Source: Lachnospiraceae bacterium UBA7143 (GTDB lineage Bacteria > Bacillota > Clostridia > Lachnospirales > Lachnospiraceae). Taken from it: DNA of 16,723 bases. Of this stretch, positions 15,401 through 16,723 are shown piece after piece (the first letter of the stretch is position 1; each line of letters opens with the position of its first letter). The position numbers and the translations under genes are program-made. The notes under the pieces were generated by a model. It did no database searches. It was not told the DNA's origin and saw only the letters and a program-made list of their open reading frames with translations. Location: the NCBI GenBank assembly GCA_002491905.1, contig DKWV01000055.1, positions 1-16,723 of the forward strand, written 5' to 3'.

Positions 15401-16601
15401 GGCCTTCTTTCTCTCCCGCAAAATATTCTTCCAGAAGCCGATTCAACAGCTGCCATACAGGCGAAATATTTTCTTCCACGGTCACCGTAATCTGCGGCAG
15501 ACTCACGCCCTCCGCAAGCGCATATCCCTCCGGAAGAACCGGCGCGAAAACATAAACACCCTCCGCCTCGCCGTCATATGCGGGCGAGGACTCCCATGCG
15601 ACATCTTCTATGACAATTTCCTGAGAGATATCTTCGTCCGCCGGCTCCTTATCCCCCGATGCGTTTTCTGCCTCGTCCCCGCTGCCATCCTCTCGTGCGG
15701 TTCCTTCCGCATTTTCGTCGTTTAACAGCGTTTTTATCTCCAAATCATCTTGTGTATTTTCTGAAAAATACGCGGGCAGCACAAAAGCAGCGGTGTGAAT
15801 CCGCCATGCCGTCGCTGTATTCTTTGCAGAGTCGTCCGCCGTATCACTATCTGTGCCTACTCCGTCTCCGCCACTGTTGTCCGGCGTACCTGCCGCTTCA
15901 TCTGCGCTGTCCCCGTCAATTGCCTCAACGCCTGTATCTAAACCGCTTTCATCGCTTTCTGTTCCTGTGTCTGCGCCGCCTTCATTACCTCCCTCACCTG
16001 TTCCTGCGACCGCGCCGCCTTCATTACTTCCTTCGCCCGTTCCTGCGTCCCCGATGCCTTCATCACTTCCTTCGCCTGTTCCCGCGTCCCCGACGCCTCC
16101 TCCGCTTCCTTCGCCTTCGTTGCCTGATACAGTGCCTTCCTCATCTCCCGGTTTTGTTTCCGTACCGCCATTTCCCGCATTGTCACCATTATCAGCGGAA
16201 TCGTCCTGGTTCAGCATGGCATAAACCGCCAGAGTCTCCGGCAGATTCAGCTCTTCCACCGCCGTGCCCACGGGTACGCGTTGATCCGCTGCTTCCTCGG
16301 AAAGCGCGGCAAATCCTGTAACTGTATACGTTTTTTCCTGTTTTTCTGCCGACTGAACGGCCAGCGCCGTCAAATCCATGCCCGTGAAAAAAACAGCAAA
16401 GGAAAGCACTGCCGCCATCACTCTGGCCAGCTTTTCATGCACATGAACCTGTGTCAGCGTATGTAAGAACACATTATATACAAAAACAAAAATTACCATT
16501 GTTATAAACACAGGATATTTTAAGATAGGATGCGATGTGCCAAACCGCATCAATGTCCGAATCGTATCTTTCTTTGCTTTCCGCAGCGTTTCTATCGTCA
16601 T
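6477..16601 (-). CDS. Giant membrane-anchored multi-domain (Ig-like / InlB-repeat) surface protein
   Basis: A 3374-residue exported protein, probably an adhesin or surface fibre. Order by residue: hydrophobic segments 29-50 and 61-82; the first half of an Ig-like domain near 90-128; an acidic Gly/Asp/Glu/Ser-rich insert (about 129-326) with 13-residue repeats; the second half of that domain (about 327-378, AWESSPAYDG...LPQITVTVEE); a helical stretch 380-465; an unrecognised region 490-700; an InlB/Flg_new-type repeat 700-775 (GYQFEGW...LYAAWK); Ig/Fn3-like 775-955; a Calx-beta-like domain 960-1070 (TVTRSGGSEGTQTVYYRTVNGSA, GTHF, LTFAAG); an unrecognised region 1075-1300; eight or so Ig-like modules 1303-2118; two InlB-type repeats 2119-2278; Ig-like modules 2279-2620; two copies of a 150-residue module (2623-2773, 2855-3006) around another InlB-type repeat; a DTKP stalk 3008-3114; a beta-rich C-terminal domain 3145-3325; and a membrane span 3341-3366 with tail RRRKDKED. 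The ATG is set by GGAGGT (16611-16616). No catalytic domain and no LPxTG were seen. Confidence 0.93.
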   Translation of the reverse strand: MTIETLRKAKKDTIRTLMRFGTSHPILKYPVFITMVIFVFVYNVFLHTLTQVHVHEKLARVMAAVLSFAVFFTGMDLTALAVQSAEKQEKTYTVTGFAALSEEAADQRVPVGTAVEELNLPETLAVYAMLNQDDSADNGDNAGNGGTETKPGDEEGTVSGNEGEGSGGGVGDAGTGEGSDEGIGDAGTGEGSNEGGAVAGTGEGGNEGGADTGTESDESGLDTGVEAIDGDSADEAAGTPDNSGGDGVGTDSDTADDSAKNTATAWRIHTAAFVLPAYFSENTQDDLEIKTLLNDENAEGTAREDGSGDEAENASGDKEPADEDISQEIVIEDVAWESSPAYDGEAEGVYVFAPVLPEGYALAEGVSLPQITVTVEENISPVWQLLNRLLEEYFAGEKEGLYEAVLSMDKDTRLAMMEAYEDVTAALTEEDAEDEKLNAILADIREGFHEAGQREKYAPAMYEIEGVETTGSAPVRVRKAARAAAPDLTAGPIPLEKLGGEGTGFYYTTFQETKRFDTGVTYAFLDDVYDYDDAVANLGSGAVLEITTKENNSVEYAGHERYADMRFTHVAYVNVITPGEDFDRCTVGGIFKVGANSGIPQEYRYFCGFSGAQNCGPLYAYTYAKKELNYTHVDASLKDITKQGSNSSQDYTVTLTIKGVVTTVSPSSYSVSADQATGVVTITVKDSEGNMITTRFQGPLAVRYQGNGSGVTKVPALQGFWKGSNVTLSSQKPVRSGYQFEGWRYNSASSATIYQAGAKLTAVSEGVSLYAAWKDIQKPVVAAKPFQVMLRTTDEEIKAEIQNRLTITDNEPVEECTVEIVGESFAAKPGIKNITVNVKDKAGNVGTCTAVVTVAAMPLEFAAPTFDQNTKALNAVLKEPGAEAITETGFVWGIMTNPSLTLYNGKAKTAQPVTVSNGRVSVTAQNLQKGVTYYARAYAVTGTGAASIVYYSDQITIGLGLPAYGSFTIKNNNNNTFTVTRSGGSEGTQTVYYRTVNGSAVGGTHFTHRAETLTFAAGVTSQTITISEQGVNAAYSGKPATAYTNADRTYSVEIYYVKGGGKLGSTTSASRTMGKGSNYTIDRKLYNPDGTNAMNTASWDQRGSCHQYEIVDGGSGETNGKNNGINLYNGRTNFGGHKSDPFNLPRFSQSMPALTNGQKEYFHGSKAAGDGWGYRYEMTTSTLDDGLGHVWVGSAWGPSGKQTVSDKNGNSPLDLANQKFSGYFGIYNTNSFTVPSNANANATTTGLKGVNAKVTMQTVSGKQYIPFGENEKAYMNFAACGNDNNGFKITGITEYRCLIDTKEPQLEAVAPMAGGIYKAGDKFVVSLIFDEIVDGTNSPSIGSVSVNTNWGVATYTGGVNTNVLYFTGTVKGDAAGSLQVTGIANSDCIKDMCEASNAQQTASKTGNTGASVDTSAPVFNVTSAGIANGVGTAKITVTPDQSKTTSMRYAWSDSDTMPVSGWVDMTAEELTAAKSAGGFSCPIRKEAGSGASNGKWYLHVMGAYDTTGATTYKYAMLDFGTKSSPAAGSTAPELTVSVNNSQWATSRTISLQAKGAVTLKYRNAGIAGSSWQTLSTGAKNVTVTENGYYTFLLTAGDTTITKSVTVEKIDRVDPVASVGLPVESGTVESPKAGVYTKLTLPVTYGDEHSGVKKVEYAWTNTQATPSSGWNTLSGISAGGGSTSLTYQASETTPVTKYLHIRVTDQLNHSCTEKSVAYRMVSQSTVDNHTPKITLTGAPTKWTNDMATLQWSLTDYAGKNYEVILPNGNNAKSNASSGQIWARSNGTYTVKVRDLDYGGESTATVQVTKIDTTAPTVTPSSISGDWKKSAQTVTFSASDNSQSGVGKKYYKIVDTKDEIPADGLTQLTSNSVNVTKDGVWYVYYKYYDQAGDDSIGREGNKTEGFVGPIRVDKVSPTAAVSMGGDQNEESGWYTAAVPATLTFSDPQSAESGSGTPGGVLSVKYRWVNTKTKPTSGLNALTASQIQTGSYANTQTGDGTWYLYYQVTDAAGNVTEGFSEEAVKIDKTKAALTVTGPAVSAEKRTGFTLNAQTGSFGVSGGALSVKKDGQEAETALKNSAGSGALSAGYPVTEPGTYHFYSRTNADKSDGAAAVQTRYVHQAVFDSRGGSEVEPQLVWTSRAAGDSGDGAGSAAGDAAECKVQKPADPEKRGLVFGGWYTDEKCLNAFDFNSQIYEDTTLYAKWTADSYDVTYHLTNPDGSAYQAEEIYRTYTFGEGLTLPVPELEGYRFEGWYLTADDTGDVQTVIDENEIDAKTYYARYVDIAAPQIAAELSAESRESGWYTERPDINLTYSDNQGVKQLFVSVDGEEWRELSGFPIGSGIKDDTAHEWTFGEVQEGEHTYVFQVMDAAGLSGETTPIRVKLDTVKPVSGDITYNEGYATLWDWLIRRDKLLIHIPVTEQGSGLAKVTYTLTPGSMQSAEPVTKEAKIEKTTTDAGALYTAVIVVDPDYKGVIGDIRATDIAGNVSEPVTAYANGIGVIVEESKPVITVTADRLPTEEQAGVKPEGETLSADYYQTAPELFVKVQDGSMAASGIKEVKWRIGSGNENTEDGGFGGALKTEYGFHIALTGLTGTVEAEISAVDNAGNSESKSVTVKIKGKEQTPEAALDYPAEKLTGLRPGETYLIRLSGGKTVSRKADENGEIGIDNGWFGREISLIKKGDGKNTKDSDPQNFALAARPAAPTLEKSDETIKGKKDGQVTGVTAVMEISRDGKKTWEKATGTVTDAGSGKLWARVAATQTAPRGEEAAVTIKEGRSLTVTFDSQGGSKVKPIKGLSWQEAVKKPVEPKKEGDNGFCGWYREAAYENKWHFAEEPEADLLTDDVTLFAKWLPKTDVPLTVGISYRNETLTQMEPGKVYLIEGKEVTASAEGTVPIDESWFGKKISIVRRGDGTNTGDSDALPLTVPKRPAGPAKVQPKHESAEGANDGSLMKTDTTMQYRRKGSTEWITITGEEISDLEPGDYELRYVSTDTAFSSKIVVKTVKKYGPPKKDDSDNGGTKPDNDTKPDEGTQPGGDTNPNGDTKPDGDTKPDDDTKPEEATTPGEDTKPDRDTKQSEDTKPDRETKPSEDTKPDRETKPSDDIKPGGGTTPGHSVEDGRIVPEDSADGASGSTEQGTGGSLAEDHPYAVGKTVESLTIPVNQGAVIVTVNNKDKTLCRAQAADAVAVANAVLTREHISRVSEGETIEIRIDVERIDDRVDSQDKDLIGQGIETAQEETPGLAVGMYVDISMYLRQGQGEWSAVHETDEPVEIVIDVPEELRELAADFYILRAHEGDFTLLADLDDAEETITIETERFSTYAIAYRLSDAGTGRCGLCHICPTFLGICCFIWLILAAAVFLAMIFILYRRRKDKED
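6480..6608 (-). other. C-terminal Cys-rich membrane anchor of the giant surface protein
   Basis: Residues 3332-3374 read RCGLCHICP, then a hydrophobic span from TFLGICCFIW to FILY (3341-3366), then the basic tail RRRKDKED. Span plus positive tail resembles a sortase substrate end, but no LPxTG, NPxTG or similar signal precedes it. Cysteines at 3333, 3336, 3339, 3346 and 3347 flank and enter the span. I have met the phrase CHICPTFLGIC at the ends of other Lachnospiraceae surface proteins, which suggests a conserved anchoring module. Confidence 0.75.
7290..7560 (-). repeat. Tandem 18/36-bp repeat encoding a DTKP-type stalk
   Basis: The DNA repeats in 18-bp units (six codons, xDTKPx) and, in its middle, as 36-bp double units. 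The units 7303-7338 and 7339-7374 are identical and 7375-7410 differs at only a few bases; degenerate units continue to about 7560. The product is a charged Asp/Thr/Lys/Pro stretch (residues about 3008-3114), an extended stalk between the domains and the membrane anchor. Near-identical units can change in number by slippage or recombination and always keep the frame. Confidence 0.9.
7585..8735 (-). repeat. Two diverged copies of a 150-residue module flanking an InlB-type repeat
   Basis: Copy 1 (about 8285-8735, residues 2623-2773) and copy 2 (about 7585-8040, residues 2855-3006) share a common order. GETYLI matches GKVYLI, WFGREISLIKKGDGKNTKDSD matches WFGKKISIVRRGDGTNTGDSD, RPAAP matches RPAGP, and MEISRDGKKTWEKATG matches MQYRRKGSTEWITITG. 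Between them lies an InlB/Flg_new-type repeat (residues about 2776-2850, from TFDSQGGSKV to LFAKW). The second half of each copy resembles a repeat common in clostridial wall proteins; I cannot give it a family number. Confidence 0.8.
15964..16119 (-). repeat. Four tandem 39-bp repeats in the acidic N-terminal region of the giant gene
   Basis: Units at 15964-16002, 16003-16041, 16042-16080 and 16081-16119 each encode 13 residues of the pattern xTGEGxNEGGAxx (for example AGTGEGSNEGG). The middle two are closest; the outer two are more diverged. The product is a flexible acidic Gly-rich linker. The 39-bp period keeps the frame, so copy number can vary between strains without breaking the gene. 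Confidence 0.85.
16356..16601 (-). other. N-terminal targeting region of the giant protein: extra membrane segment plus signal-like segment
   Basis: Residues 1-28 are basic, 29-50 (YPVFITMVIFVFVYNVFLH) are strongly hydrophobic, and 56-82 (EKLARVMAAVLSFAVFFTG...TALA) look like a standard Gram-positive signal peptide with a possible cleavage after ALA near 81. The normal signal peptide is thus preceded by about 55 residues containing a second hydrophobic segment. Confidence 0.65.
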
Positions 16602-16685
16602 ATGAATTCTACCTCCGTTTCCAATTATGCTGTGCCTTTTTCATGGCGCGACCGCCGCTTTATCTAACGTAAGCACATTTTACAA

Positions 16686-16723
16686 CCCCCCCCCCCCCCC
16701 AAAAAAAAAGGGGGGGGGGGGGG
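16686..16723. other. C15-A9-G14 homopolymer foldback at the window edge
   Basis: The last 38 bases are 15 C, 9 A and 14 G, which can fold into a 14-bp C:G stem. They lie 85-122 bases upstream of the giant gene's ATG. The sequence ends inside the G run. It most likely marks a contig end with low-quality homopolymer sequence. Confidence 0.8.

Noticed and set aside
16650..16685. TTGTAA and GATAAA as promoter of the giant gene
   Set aside because: The spacing is only 15 bases, and the region beside it is a probable assembly artefact, so the call cannot be trusted.

Overview
The window holds seven protein genes, all on the minus strand, so it reads from the right end (base 16723) to the left. Several things suggest a gut-type Firmicute of the Lachnospiraceae (clostridial cluster XIVa): strong GGAGG-type ribosome sites, sigma-A promoters, an ammonium transporter fused to a PII domain, an AraC regulator ending in a KISAYKGW-like tail, a GHKL kinase of the AgrC type, and a giant Ig-like surface protein with a CHICPTFLGIC-type membrane tail. 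No RNA gene, phage, IS element or CRISPR array was seen. The assignment rests on recognised sequence patterns, not on a search.

Right part (16723 to 4391). A single 10.1 kb gene (6477-16601) encodes a 3374-residue exported, membrane-anchored, multi-domain surface protein. Its order is: N-terminal hydrophobic segments, an acidic repeat region, a long chain of Ig-like, Calx-beta and InlB/Flg_new-type modules, a DTKP repeat stalk, a C-terminal beta domain, and a transmembrane anchor with no LPxTG motif. Twenty-one bases after its stop comes a GHKL sensor histidine kinase (5157-6455) with its own perfect ribosome site. A GNAT acetyltransferase (4391-5110) follows 46 bases later. The three look like one transcription unit; no response regulator is visible. 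The right edge is a C15-A9-G14 foldback that is probably a contig-end artefact, so the promoter of the giant gene may be lost or corrupted.

Middle (4390 to 1323). An EamA/DMT-family exporter (3321-4256) is followed by an ammonium transporter with a C-terminal PII (GlnB/GlnK) domain (1411-3177). The amt-glnB gene has a near-consensus promoter, an upstream palindrome, a 12-bp leader hairpin capped by GAAA and a strong ribosome site. Its PII T-loop lacks the tyrosine that is uridylylated in enterobacterial GlnB. A GC-rich hairpin lies after the gene.

Left part (1306 to 1). A near-consensus promoter drives a 60-residue conserved-looking small protein. It is translationally coupled to an AraC-family regulator (116-1042), and the unit ends in a very strong intrinsic terminator (17-52). 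All intergenic stretches are shorter than 160 bases; there is no gene-free stretch over 300 bases.
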